Part shown: piece after piece, positions 1-6,701 of the stretch
Numbering within the stretch: position 1 is the first letter of the stretch
Layout of the letters: every line of letters begins with the position of its first letter
Assembly (NCBI GenBank): GCA_900770585.1
Contig: CAAGKW010000322.1
Span: forward strand, 1 to 15,466
Origin: an uncultured Alistipes sp.
GTDB taxonomy: Bacteria; Bacteroidota; Bacteroidia; Bacteroidales; Rikenellaceae
Direction of reading: 5' to 3'
DNA length: 15,466 nt
Made by a program: the position numbers and the translations under genes
The notes under the pieces: model-generated
Seen by the model: the letters and a program-made list of their open reading frames with translations, nothing else
What the model was told of the DNA's origin: nothing
The model's database searches: none

Positions 1-4
1 ATAT

Positions 5-35
5 TTGCACGAACCAAATTTTCGCCTTACCTTTG
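5..35 (+). promoter_or_regulatory. Bacteroidota-type promoter for the left-edge RNA
   Basis: TTG at 5-7 (within TTTG 4-7) is followed by 20 bases and TACCTTTG at 28-35. This matches the Bacteroidota housekeeping consensus (TTG, 19-21 bases, TAnnTTTG) exactly. Transcription should start at about 41-43. No open reading frame of its own follows; the next downstream signal is a terminator at 243-277, so the promoter appears to drive a non-coding RNA. Confidence 0.8.
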
Positions 36-41
36 CAGCGA

Positions 42-277
42 AGTTTTAAGGTTCATTTAGGTTAGTAGTTTTAGGTTGGTAGAGGACGTCGGCAGGGCGC
101 GGTCGTAATGCTGCGAAGCATAGGAGATCGCTTGGGTTAAAGCACAAAGCTTTAATCGACCACCCTCCGAATCCTCATTTTTTTGAAATTAAACGCGTGT
201 CGGTGCACAGACCGCGACAATATATATAAATGTTCGAAGTTGCTCTCTGATCCTACGGATTGGGGAGTTGTTTTTTT
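42..277 (+). ncRNA. Putative structured non-coding RNA, about 235 nt (6S-like candidate)
   Basis: The segment lies between a consensus promoter and an intrinsic terminator and has no convincing protein. I can draw a long arm: 82-86 pairs with 172-176, 89-92 with 167-170, 94-97 with 163-166, and 101-105 with 157-161. It opens into a three-way junction with two hairpins: 108-112/117-121 closed by a GCGA tetraloop, and 136-143/149-156 with an ACAAA loop. The linker 122-135 is unpaired. On the 3' side is a small hairpin (about 197-219). CATTTA at 54-59 can close against TAAATG at 227-232. A closing stem, an open bubble with a small 3'-side hairpin, and an apical arm is the general layout of 6S RNA. 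Bacteroidales 6S RNAs (the 'Bacteroidales-1' motif) are described as having such a promoter and terminator. The forked apical arm is atypical, so the family call is tentative. I see none of the signature sequences of RNase P RNA, tmRNA or SRP RNA. Confidence 0.55.
243..277 (+). terminator. Intrinsic terminator of the left-edge RNA
   Basis: An 11-bp stem (243-253 with 257-267, every position Watson-Crick or G-U) closes on the triloop TAC. It is followed by TTG and seven Ts (271-277). It points rightwards and lies between the RNA and the convergent deacetylase gene. Confidence 0.8.
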
Positions 278-300
278 ATGTAGGTAGGCAAACCGCTCCC

Positions 301-1044
301 CTAAAAAATATCGTTGCTGCCACGGCGCAGGTGGATGAAGGCCTCGGCGCGGTCGCAGTTGAACTCCCTGCCGCGGAACTTCTCGACACGGTCGTGATAG
401 CTGGCAAACGAACGAGTCGTATTCTGGCTCACGTGCGCAAAGTAGGCCTTATGCTTGCGCTCCGCAACTGCCCCAATATCAACATAATCGGTCGGGTGGA
501 AATATTGCGTCTGCATACCCGTCATCGTTTCGAAATAGTAGAGTTCGAAGCTGTAACCGAGTCTGCGCCACGCGTCATAAACCAACATCGAGCAGACACG
601 ATGATCGGGGTGACTGTCGATGGGCCAATGGGTGATCACAAGGTCGGGCTGCTCGATCGCAATCACCTCGCGCATCTCCTCGTAACGCTCCTTGTTGATC
701 TCGCTGTTGCCGTCGATCTGAGTGAGAAATATCGGATCCACATCGAGAATTCGACACGCTTCGAGAGACTCCTCCATACGGATCGCAGCCGCCTCGGCGT
801 GGCTCTTGCCCGCGATACCGCCCTCACCGCGAGTCATATAGACCGCCGCGACCTCCCAGCCTGCCTCGCGCAATAGGAGCATCGTGCCACCCACGTTCTC
901 GGGGTCGTCGGGGTGGGCGCCGATCACAAGTGCCTTTTTGGGTTTTGTTGTGGTGTTCGGCTCGGCGGCAAAGGCCTCAGCGCCAAACAACGTAGCTCCC
1001 GCGAGGAGCGTGCCGGTTGCTTTCAACATCTCGCGTCGGTTCAT
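301..1044 (-). CDS. PIG-L/LmbE-family deacetylase, Tat-exported
   Basis: This is a 247-residue zinc-dependent deacetylase of the PIG-L (LmbE) family, which typically removes the N-acetyl group from GlcNAc-type sugars or conjugates. After a short exported leader it shows AHPDD at residues 43-47 and HPDH at 145-148; His44, Asp47 and His148 are the expected zinc ligands, and TRGEGG follows at 71-76. The N-terminus has Arg3-Arg4 (NRREMLK), a hydrophobic stretch and AFA at 24-26, so it looks like a Tat signal peptide cleaved after about residue 26, with the enzyme acting in the periplasm. The start follows a consensus promoter by a short leader. The gene stands alone, divergent from tdk and convergent with the RNA at the left edge. 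Fold and activity type are well supported. The substrate cannot be told from the sequence; a carbohydrate or glycan fragment is the natural inference for a gut Bacteroidales. Confidence 0.85.
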   Translation of the reverse strand: MNRREMLKATGTLLAGATLFGAEAFAAEPNTTTKPKKALVIGAHPDDPENVGGTMLLLREAGWEVAAVYMTRGEGGIAGKSHAEAAAIRMEESLEACRILDVDPIFLTQIDGNSEINKERYEEMREVIAIEQPDLVITHWPIDSHPDHRVCSMLVYDAWRRLGYSFELYYFETMTGMQTQYFHPTDYVDIGAVAERKHKAYFAHVSQNTTRSFASYHDRVEKFRGREFNCDRAEAFIHLRRGSNDIF

Positions 1045-1076
1045 AGTGCGGAATTTTTAAACGTGTCCAACTTCGA

Positions 1077-1107
1077 CAAATGTACCGAATATTTTCCATA
1101 ATTCAAA
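1077..1107 (-). promoter_or_regulatory. Promoter of the PIG-L-type deacetylase gene
   Basis: On the minus strand, TTTG (complement of 1104-1107) is followed after 19 bases by TACATTTG (complement of 1077-1084). This fits the Bacteroidota consensus and predicts a leader of roughly 25-30 bases before the ATG at 1044. Confidence 0.7.
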
Positions 1108-1120
1108 CACGCGGCAACTA

Positions 1121-1151
1121 TTGCACGAGCAGAAATTTTGTGGTAATTTTG
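1121..1151 (+). promoter_or_regulatory. Promoter of tdk
   Basis: TTG at 1121-1123, a 20-base spacer and TAATTTTG at 1144-1151 match the Bacteroidota consensus. The leader to the tdk ATG at 1197 would be about 40 bases. It lies back to back with the deacetylase promoter, with 13 bases between their outer boxes. Confidence 0.75.
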
Positions 1152-1196
1152 CGAGAAGTTCAGATGTAGATAACAATAAAAAAAGTATAACTACCT

Positions 1197-1766
1197 ATGT
1201 TTTTGGAAAATGCCAGCCGCAAAGGTTATATCGAGGTGATCTGCGGATCGATGTTTTCGGGCAAGACCGAGGAGCTGATCCGTCGCCTCAAACGCGCTAA
1301 GTTCGCAAATCAGCGCGTCGAAATCTTCAAACCCAAACTCGATGTGCGCTACTCGGAAGAGGACGTCGTGTCGCACGATAGCAACGCAATCCGCTCTACG
1401 CCAGTCGATTCGTCGGGTAACATTCTGCTGATGTCGGCCGGTGTCGACGTGGTGGGTATCGACGAGGCGCAGTTCTTCGATCACAATCTGGTCGATGTGT
1501 GCCGTCAGTTGGCCGACAATGGTGTGCGAGTGATCGTGGCGGGTCTGGATATGGACTACCGCGGTGTGCCGTTTGGTCCGATGCCTGCGCTGATGGCCAC
1601 GGCCGAGTATGTTACCAAGGTGCACGCGATCTGCGTTCGTTGTGGCAACCTGGCGCACCACTCGCACCGCCTGACAGCCGATGACAAACTCGTAATGCTC
1701 GGTGAGAAAGACACTTACGAGCCCATCTGCCGCCACTGCTTCCGCGAGTTGTATAAGGAGCAGTAG
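1197..1766 (+). CDS. tdk: Thymidine kinase (type II)
   Basis: A 189-residue type II thymidine kinase, phosphorylating thymidine to dTMP with ATP in the pyrimidine salvage pathway. The P-loop [10 protein letters not shown] is at residues 17-26. The Walker-B/catalytic motif DEAQFF is at 89-94, with Glu90 as the likely base. GLDMDYRG at 116-123 is the usual lasso-side motif. The structural zinc is held by Cys146/Cys149 and Cys178/Cys181. Length and motif order are standard, and the start at 1197 follows a consensus promoter. It is transcribed alone and convergent with the lnt-folC-esterase operon; a divergent palindromic element and a terminator follow it. Confidence 0.95.
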   Translation: MFLENASRKGYIEVICGSMFSGKTEELIRRLKRAKFANQRVEIFKPKLDVRYSEEDVVSHDSNAIRSTPVDSSGNILLMSAGVDVVGIDEAQFFDHNLVDVCRQLADNGVRVIVAGLDMDYRGVPFGPMPALMATAEYVTKVHAICVRCGNLAHHSHRLTADDKLVMLGEKDTYEPICRHCFRELYKEQ

Positions 1767-1802
1767 TCGATACGAACAAAAAAATCCACGCTTTCGGGCG
1801 TG

Positions 1803-1852
1803 TCCTCATCGGCTGGTCACCTTTTGGGCGAGCCCCCACCCGCCGATGAGGA
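1803..1852. repeat. Divergent copy of an intergenic palindromic element (copy C)
   Basis: A perfect 11-bp outer stem (1803-1813 with 1842-1852) encloses a core similar to the centre of the elements at 7429-7511 and 14503-14584: GGCT, a 4-5 base gap, GGTCACC, TTTT, then GGGCGAGCCC. The outer stem has a quite different sequence from the other copies but still pairs. It is a shortened or decayed relative rather than a full copy. It sits between the convergent tdk and esterase genes. Confidence 0.5.
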
Positions 1853-1873
1853 GCATAAATACCCACAAACTAA

Positions 1874-1909
1874 AAGCCGCGTCCATCGAGGGCGCGGCTT
1901 AATTTTGCT
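1874..1909. terminator. Terminator between convergent tdk and esterase genes
   Basis: An 11-bp stem (1874-1884 with 1890-1900, one G-U) has the loop ATCGA. Rightwards it is followed by AATTTTGCTTTTT, a good T-rich tail for tdk. Leftwards the tail is TTTTAGTTTG, so it probably also serves the esterase operon, less strongly. Confidence 0.75.
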
Positions 1910-1936
1910 TTTTCGGGGGGGAGTGATTTTCGACTC

Positions 1937-3028
1937 CTACTTCCAGCCGGTCAGCTTGGCCAGATGTTCGATGATCGGTTTTGACATCTTTGTCTGACCC
2001 GAGCGATTGGGGTGGTACGATGCGCCGTAGTCGGTCTTCGAGTCGTAGATACTGCTCGGAATATGGACCATAGCCGTGTGGGGCATTGTTGCGACCATCT
2101 CCTCGACCCAACCTGCTGCTGTGGCCGAATGGACAACACACAAGATGGGCAGCTGCTCGTTGTCCCACTCCGTACGCAGACGCTCGACAAATGCGCGATA
2201 GCCTGCCACAAACTGTTGCTTGGAAGGAGGATTTGGTTTGCTGAAATCGTTGGTACTCAGCGCAATGACAAGCGCATCGGGACGATATTTGCTTGCGCTG
2301 AAATTCCACTTCGAGTTCACATCGTTGTCATAGAGATAGAACGCGCGCGAGCTCATCGTATATTTGGGATTGGAGGTCTGCTCCTTGTCGCCATAGTTGC
2401 GCACCAGACCGCATCCCGAGTGTGCAATGAGCGTGTAGTCGGCTCCGAAATGTTCGGCCGTCATTGCGGCATAGGTGTAACAGCAATTCTCGGTTTCGGC
2501 CGTGAAGGGGTCGTTTGCCGAGTTGCTCTCGGTGCCATAGCCGCAGGTGTAGGAGTCGCCATAGAACTCGATGTGGCGTGCGGGTTTGAGGTCGTCGGTC
2601 GCAAGCAGCGTGCCGTTGGTTGTGACCGAGTGCAGGGTGATGCGACCCAGATCGCCTTCGGTCGCTTTTTGGACTCGGATCAGGTGCTCGCCCTCGGCCG
2701 TGGGATCATCGAAGAGAATGATTCGGGCATTGTTATTTCGCGTGGCGAGCTTGGGTTGCTCTCGGCCATCGATCCAGAGATTCAGATAGTTATGACCCGT
2801 ATCGCTCACTTCGAGAGCCAGATAGCTGCCTCGAAAACGGATATCGACATAGACTCCGCACCAATCGAATGCGACTGCCCCATTGGTGATTTTGGCCACA
2901 CGGCCCACCACACGCACGGGCGACGCCGAGATCGAAGAGGTTGTCAGCGTGGGCGTGGGAGCAGGTTCGGGCTCCTCGCAGCCAAAAAGTAGCGCACTCA
3001 AAAGTGCCAAAAAGAGCAGTCGTTTCAT
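1937..3028 (-). CDS. SGNH-hydrolase lipoprotein, CE2-like carbohydrate acetyl esterase
   Basis: A 363-residue predicted lipoprotein: a short hydrophobic signal ends in LLFGC with Cys17 as the lipid site, followed by Glu-Glu-Pro. Acidic residues after the cysteine are common in Bacteroidota surface-export signals, so outer-surface display is possible. Residues about 35-145 look like the beta-rich N-terminal domain of carbohydrate esterase family 2. The SGNH catalytic part follows, with FYGDSYTCGYG at 155-165 (Ser159), SGCG at 204-207, STND at 258-261 and YHP at 338-340 (His339). These match CE2 enzymes, which remove acetyl groups from xylan, mannan or similar glycans. It begins 23 bases after folC and is the last gene of a lnt-folC-esterase operon, so the lipidated product is co-transcribed with the enzyme that completes lipoprotein acylation. 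The substrate is inferred only from family. Confidence 0.8.
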   Translation of the reverse strand: MKRLLFLALLSALLFGCEEPEPAPTPTLTTSSISASPVRVVGRVAKITNGAVAFDWCGVYVDIRFRGSYLALEVSDTGHNYLNLWIDGREQPKLATRNNNARIILFDDPTAEGEHLIRVQKATEGDLGRITLHSVTTNGTLLATDDLKPARHIEFYGDSYTCGYGTESNSANDPFTAETENCCYTYAAMTAEHFGADYTLIAHSGCGLVRNYGDKEQTSNPKYTMSSRAFYLYDNDVNSKWNFSASKYRPDALVIALSTNDFSKPNPPSKQQFVAGYRAFVERLRTEWDNEQLPILCVVHSATAAGWVEEMVATMPHTAMVHIPSSIYDSKTDYGASYHPNRSGQTKMSKPIIEHLAKLTGWK

Positions 3029-3051
3029 TTGATGTTAAATTTTTTTGAGAT

Positions 3052-4344
3052 TTATTCCAATACTTCGGCGACGGTGAAGGTGCTACCACCGATGAAGATC
3101 GCATCGTCCTCGGTGGCCAACTCGCGGGCACGGGCAACAGCCTCGCGCACTCCGCGCACCACCTCGCCCTGCAAACCGACCTCAATAGCCGCTTGCGCCA
3201 ACTCCTCGGCGGGCAATGCGCGGGCGATCGACGCCTGCGTGAAGATGTAGTGCGCCTCGCGTGGCAACAAGGGCAAAACCGCCCCCAGATCCTTCTCGCG
3301 CACGACGCCTAAAACCACGTATAATTGTTTACAGTTCAGTTGTTTGAGTTGCTCGCTCACGTAGCGCAGTCCGTGGGCGTTGTGTCCCGTATCGCACACC
3401 ACCGTAGGGCGTTCGCCGAGCCTCTGCCAGCGTCCTTGCAGACCCGTTGTCGAGGCGGCACTGCGGCAACCTTCGACCAGCGCGCGGGTCGAGATCGACA
3501 CCTGCGTCTGGCGGTGCAGAACCTCCAACGCACCGAGCGCCGTGATGATATTTCGACGCTGGTACTCGCCCCCCAGATCGAGGTCGAGCGCATACTCGCG
3601 ATTGTCCCCCGCACGGCGCACCGTGAAACGACTTCCGTCCACGCAGCACTCGCCCGAAACAAGTTCGAAAAGTTCCTCGGCAAAGTACAATTTCGCCCCC
3701 ACCTGGTGCGCCACACGCTCGAAAACCGAGTCGGTAGCCGAGTTGCGCTCGCCGATGACGACGGGCACTTCGGGCTTGATGATACCCGCCTTTTCGGCAG
3801 CGATCGCGGGGAGTGTCGAGCCGAGCAGATCGGTGTGATCCAGACCGATATTTGTGATCACCGAGGCGATCGGAGTGATGATGTTCGTAGCGTCAAGACG
3901 ACCTCCAAGACCCGTCTCGATCACCGCCACCTCGACACCCTCGCGGCTGAAATGGTCGAAGGCCATTGCGGCAGTCATCTCGAAGAACGACAGACCGATA
4001 CGCTCCATTGCCGAGCGGTGCGTTGCCACAAATTCGACCACCTCACGCTCCGAAATCTGCGCGCCGTCGACACGGATTCGCTCGCGGAAATCGTGCAGGT
4101 GGGGCGAGGTGAACAGACCTGTGCGGAAGCCCGCAGCCTGCAACACCGAGGCGATGATGTGCGAGGTCGAGCCCTTGCCGTTGGTGCCCGCCACGTGAAC
4201 GGTGGCATAGTGGCGATGGGGGCGACCCAGATAGGTCATAAAGCTCTCGATGCGTTCCAGACCGGGTTTATAGGCATCGACGCCCGCGTCCTGAAACGAA
4301 CGCAGCGACGAGTAGAGATATTCGAGTGTTTGAGCGTAGTTCAT
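3052..4344 (-). CDS. folC: Folylpolyglutamate/dihydrofolate synthase
   Basis: A 430-residue Mur-ligase-family enzyme that adds glutamate to folate (and usually to dihydropteroate), using ATP, in the cytoplasm. Visible motifs are the P-loop HVAGTNGKGSTSH at residues 50-62, TSPHLHDFRERI at 79-90, ETGLGGRLDATN at 143-154, and NIGLDHTDLLG, then AAEKAGIIK at 182-190, whose lysine (about 186) is carbamylated in the family. DTGHNAHG occurs in the C-terminal domain. I chose the ATG at 4344 (MNYAQTLEYL) because it is where family alignments begin and lies 16 bases after the lnt stop. An in-frame ATG at 4404 would add 20 unconserved residues and overlap lnt. It is the middle gene of the lnt-folC-esterase operon. 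Confidence 0.92.
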   Translation of the reverse strand: MNYAQTLEYLYSSLRSFQDAGVDAYKPGLERIESFMTYLGRPHRHYATVHVAGTNGKGSTSHIIASVLQAAGFRTGLFTSPHLHDFRERIRVDGAQISEREVVEFVATHRSAMERIGLSFFEMTAAMAFDHFSREGVEVAVIETGLGGRLDATNIITPIASVITNIGLDHTDLLGSTLPAIAAEKAGIIKPEVPVVIGERNSATDSVFERVAHQVGAKLYFAEELFELVSGECCVDGSRFTVRRAGDNREYALDLDLGGEYQRRNIITALGALEVLHRQTQVSISTRALVEGCRSAASTTGLQGRWQRLGERPTVVCDTGHNAHGLRYVSEQLKQLNCKQLYVVLGVVREKDLGAVLPLLPREAHYIFTQASIARALPAEELAQAAIEVGLQGEVVRGVREAVARARELATEDDAIFIGGSTFTVAEVLE

Positions 4345-4360
4345 CGCTTGGGTTGTGGGT

Positions 4361-5944
4361 TTAGTTGACGAGGTGGTTGCGACGGCGAACGCGATATGCA
4401 ACATAGTATAATGCGCAGAGTAACAGCAGATAACAGCTCAGTCGCGCAACGTAGTCACCCAAGCGGGTGTAGAGCGTCAGGCGGCTCTCGACGGGCACTT
4501 CGGCCGTCAGCACGCCACGCTCGTCCCAACCGAGCGACGAGATCACCTGACCACGCGGCGAGATAAAGCCCGAGATACCCGTGTTGGCACTTCGAGCCAC
4601 ACTGCGGCGGGTCTCGATAGCACGCAGACGCGAGTAGGAGAAGTGTTGGCGGTGGCCGTTGGTTTTGCCCCACCAACCGTCGTTGGTGATCACCGACATC
4701 ACCTTTGCGCCCTGACGCACAAACTCCGAGTAGAACTCGCCATAGACTGATTCATAGCATATTGCAACGCCGATAGGCAGCTGCTCCGAGCCGAAATTCT
4801 TGGGTGCAGGATCGACTCCGAGCTGACCCGACGAGCCACCGAGCTCGACAATCAGACCCGAAATCAACGACATCAGTCGCGGATAGGGCACCTTCTCGGC
4901 TCCAACCACCAGCTTGATCTTGTGGCGCACGTCGAACTCGCCCTGCGGAGCAAACTCCAACGCCGTATTATAGACATCGTAACGCATCTGCCCACGCACA
5001 CGAGCCGTCGCCGAGGCGGGGGCTCCGAAGGGGTACAGACGCAGTGTGCTCGCACCCGCAATCACCGATCCCTCAGGTAGATACTCCTCCTGCACCGAGC
5101 GGATATTGCCAATTGCCGAGGCCGACCAATCGTTCTCCCAAATGGCGCTATTGGCACCCAGAGCCGTCTCGGGCAGCAGCACATAGCGGCTATCCGCGGG
5201 GCACTGCTCGATGAGCGCACGGAAGATCGAATCCTGCACCGAATCGGGAAGGTCATATTTCTGGTCGAGAGGCCAGCACGAGAAGTTGGGCTGCACGACG
5301 CTGATTTTCACCGTTTCGGGGCTCTCGTCATAGCTGAACCAAATGCCCAACGAGATCACGATGGGCACCACCGCCGCCACCGCGCCCCACACCGCACGTC
5401 GCACCGAGTGCGAGCGTAACGCCTCGAAAAAGAGCAAGTTACAGATGATCACCCACAGCGAGCCACCATAGACACCCGTCCATTCGTACCACTGCACCGC
5501 CCACACCTCATTGGCAAATCCGTTGCCCAGCGTGAGCCACGGGAACGAGGCCTCGGTGGTCAGGTAGAAGTACTCCAACGCGATCCACGCACCAACAAAC
5601 GTGCAGTAGGCCAGCGACTTGGGTGCGCGCTTGGATACATAGTGATACAACATCACCGCCACGGTCGGCAGCGTAGCCGTCACGAGCAGAGCCGCCACCG
5701 CTCCTGCGGGGGTCGAATTCCATATCCACCAGCAGGTTACGGTTGCCCAGGCGAGCATTGTGAGCCACGTCCAGCCCGCCATTCGCCAGAACGAACGGCG
5801 CGAGTCGTCGTAGCCCGCCGAGAGCACCAACAGCGGCACCAAAGCCACCAAAAGAGTCAGTCCCGTCACGCGCAACCACCCCAACGAGAGCAACAGCACC
5901 GTCAGAGCGACCAATAAAAATCTGTTTCGAATCAAGTTTTGCAT
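4361..5944 (-). CDS. lnt: Apolipoprotein N-acyltransferase
   Basis: A 527-residue inner-membrane enzyme that transfers an acyl chain to the amino group of the lipidated cysteine, the last step of lipoprotein maturation. About six hydrophobic helices fill residues 8-205. A periplasmic nitrilase-type domain follows (about 212-480), and a final helix covers about 500-518. The catalytic triad is visible as Glu259 in LLPETAL, Lys342 in the KIKLVVGAE stretch, and Cys396 in VAICYES; Glu350 matches the further essential glutamate. It is first in an operon with folC and an SGNH lipoprotein. Its promoter is superimposed on that of the divergent exporter gene. Confidence 0.93.
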   Translation of the reverse strand: MQNLIRNRFLLVALTVLLLSLGWLRVTGLTLLVALVPLLVLSAGYDDSRRSFWRMAGWTWLTMLAWATVTCWWIWNSTPAGAVAALLVTATLPTVAVMLYHYVSKRAPKSLAYCTFVGAWIALEYFYLTTEASFPWLTLGNGFANEVWAVQWYEWTGVYGGSLWVIICNLLFFEALRSHSVRRAVWGAVAAVVPIVISLGIWFSYDESPETVKISVVQPNFSCWPLDQKYDLPDSVQDSIFRALIEQCPADSRYVLLPETALGANSAIWENDWSASAIGNIRSVQEEYLPEGSVIAGASTLRLYPFGAPASATARVRGQMRYDVYNTALEFAPQGEFDVRHKIKLVVGAEKVPYPRLMSLISGLIVELGGSSGQLGVDPAPKNFGSEQLPIGVAICYESVYGEFYSEFVRQGAKVMSVITNDGWWGKTNGHRQHFSYSRLRAIETRRSVARSANTGISGFISPRGQVISSLGWDERGVLTAEVPVESRLTLYTRLGDYVARLSCYLLLLCALYYVAYRVRRRNHLVN

Positions 5945-5963
5945 TGTTTTCCTGCGATTTTAT

Positions 5964-5994
5964 CTGCAAAGATAGAAGATATTTACTATTTTTG
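5964..5994 (+). promoter_or_regulatory. Promoter of the LysE-family gene and cmk
   Basis: TATTTTTG at 5987-5994 is an exact TAnnTTTG box. CTG at 5964-5966, 20 bases upstream, is a partial -33 match. The predicted leader to the ATG at 6048 is about 47 bases. Confidence 0.6.
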
Positions 5995-5997
5995 CAC
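5967..5997 (-). promoter_or_regulatory. Promoter of the lnt-folC-esterase operon
   Basis: On the minus strand TATCTTTG (complement of 5967-5974) is an exact TAnnTTTG box. Twenty bases upstream is GTG (complement of 5995-5997), only a partial -33 match. The leader to the lnt ATG at 5944 would be about 16-20 bases. It occupies the same bases as the rightward promoter 5964-5994. Confidence 0.6.
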
Positions 5998-6047
5998 TTT
6001 ATATCTAAGTAAGAATTCATAAACGTAGCGAATTTAGACGACGTACT

Positions 6048-6701
6048 ATGTGGTATGATATGATTTTTCGAGGTATGCTGGTTGGTTTAGCCTCGTCAAT
6101 TACGGTTGGTCCGGTCGCTGTGCTCTGCATCCAGCGCACGCTGAGCAAGTCGCGCCAATCGGGATTGATGTCGGGTGTGGGCGTGGCTTGCGCCGATACG
6201 CTGATGGCTACCGTGGCATACTTCTGCTACTCGATGATGCAGTCGTGGCTCGATCAGTATGCACTCTTTATGCGTGTTACGTGCGGCATTATGATCGTGG
6301 CGGTGGGTGTCTACATCTTCCTCCAAAACCCCGTGACGCAGATCCGACGAAACCGCGCCGGCAAGACCGACCTGTGGCAGGACTTCGGCTCGATGTTCGG
6401 TTTCACGTTGGCTAATATGCTGATGATCATACCCTATATCTTCGTCTTTTTCGGAATGTTCAGCATCGAAACCTCGCAAACCGTGTCGATGAACTCGCTG
6501 CTGCTCGGCGCGCTGCACCTGCTCGGTTTCTTCGGCGGTGCGGTCTGCTGGTGGTTCCTGCTCACGAGCCTGATCAACCTCTTCCGAAATCGCTTCCGTC
6601 CCCGCCACCTGCTCTGGATCAACCGCATTGCAGGCTGCCTGATCGGTGCGCTGGGCGCCTACACAATTATCTCAACATTTATTGAAGTTTTCGCTCTATG
6701 A
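6048..6701 (+). CDS. LysE/RhtB-family amino-acid exporter-like membrane protein
   Basis: A 217-residue inner-membrane protein with about six hydrophobic segments. The first third carries the LysE-family signature: a glycine-rich first helix ending SITVGPVAVLCIQ (about residues 17-29), a basic turn, then SGVGVACADT (about 42-51) with the conserved Asp. The family exports amino acids such as lysine, arginine, threonine or homoserine, or other small solutes; the substrate cannot be read from the sequence. A basic loop (QIRRNRAGK, about 97-105) separates the two halves, as is typical. Length is normal. Its stop overlaps the start of cmk (ATGA at 6698-6701), so the two are translationally coupled. 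An ATG at 6060 is an alternative start. Confidence 0.82.
   Translation: MWYDMIFRGMLVGLASSITVGPVAVLCIQRTLSKSRQSGLMSGVGVACADTLMATVAYFCYSMMQSWLDQYALFMRVTCGIMIVAVGVYIFLQNPVTQIRRNRAGKTDLWQDFGSMFGFTLANMLMIIPYIFVFFGMFSIETSQTVSMNSLLLGALHLLGFFGGAVCWWFLLTSLINLFRNRFRPRHLLWINRIAGCLIGALGAYTIISTFIEVFAL

Noticed and set aside
2012..2992. Open frame of 326 codons on the plus strand across the SGNH esterase gene
   Set aside because: Antisense shadow of the esterase, which has lipobox and catalytic motifs; the plus-strand translation has no recognisable features.
3325..4368. Open frame of 347 codons on the plus strand across folC
   Set aside because: Antisense shadow of folC, whose motifs are complete; no start signal or domain.
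4345..4404. Upstream ATG at 4404 as the folC start
   Set aside because: It would overlap lnt by 44 bases and add 20 residues unlike FolC; the ATG at 4344 fits the family.
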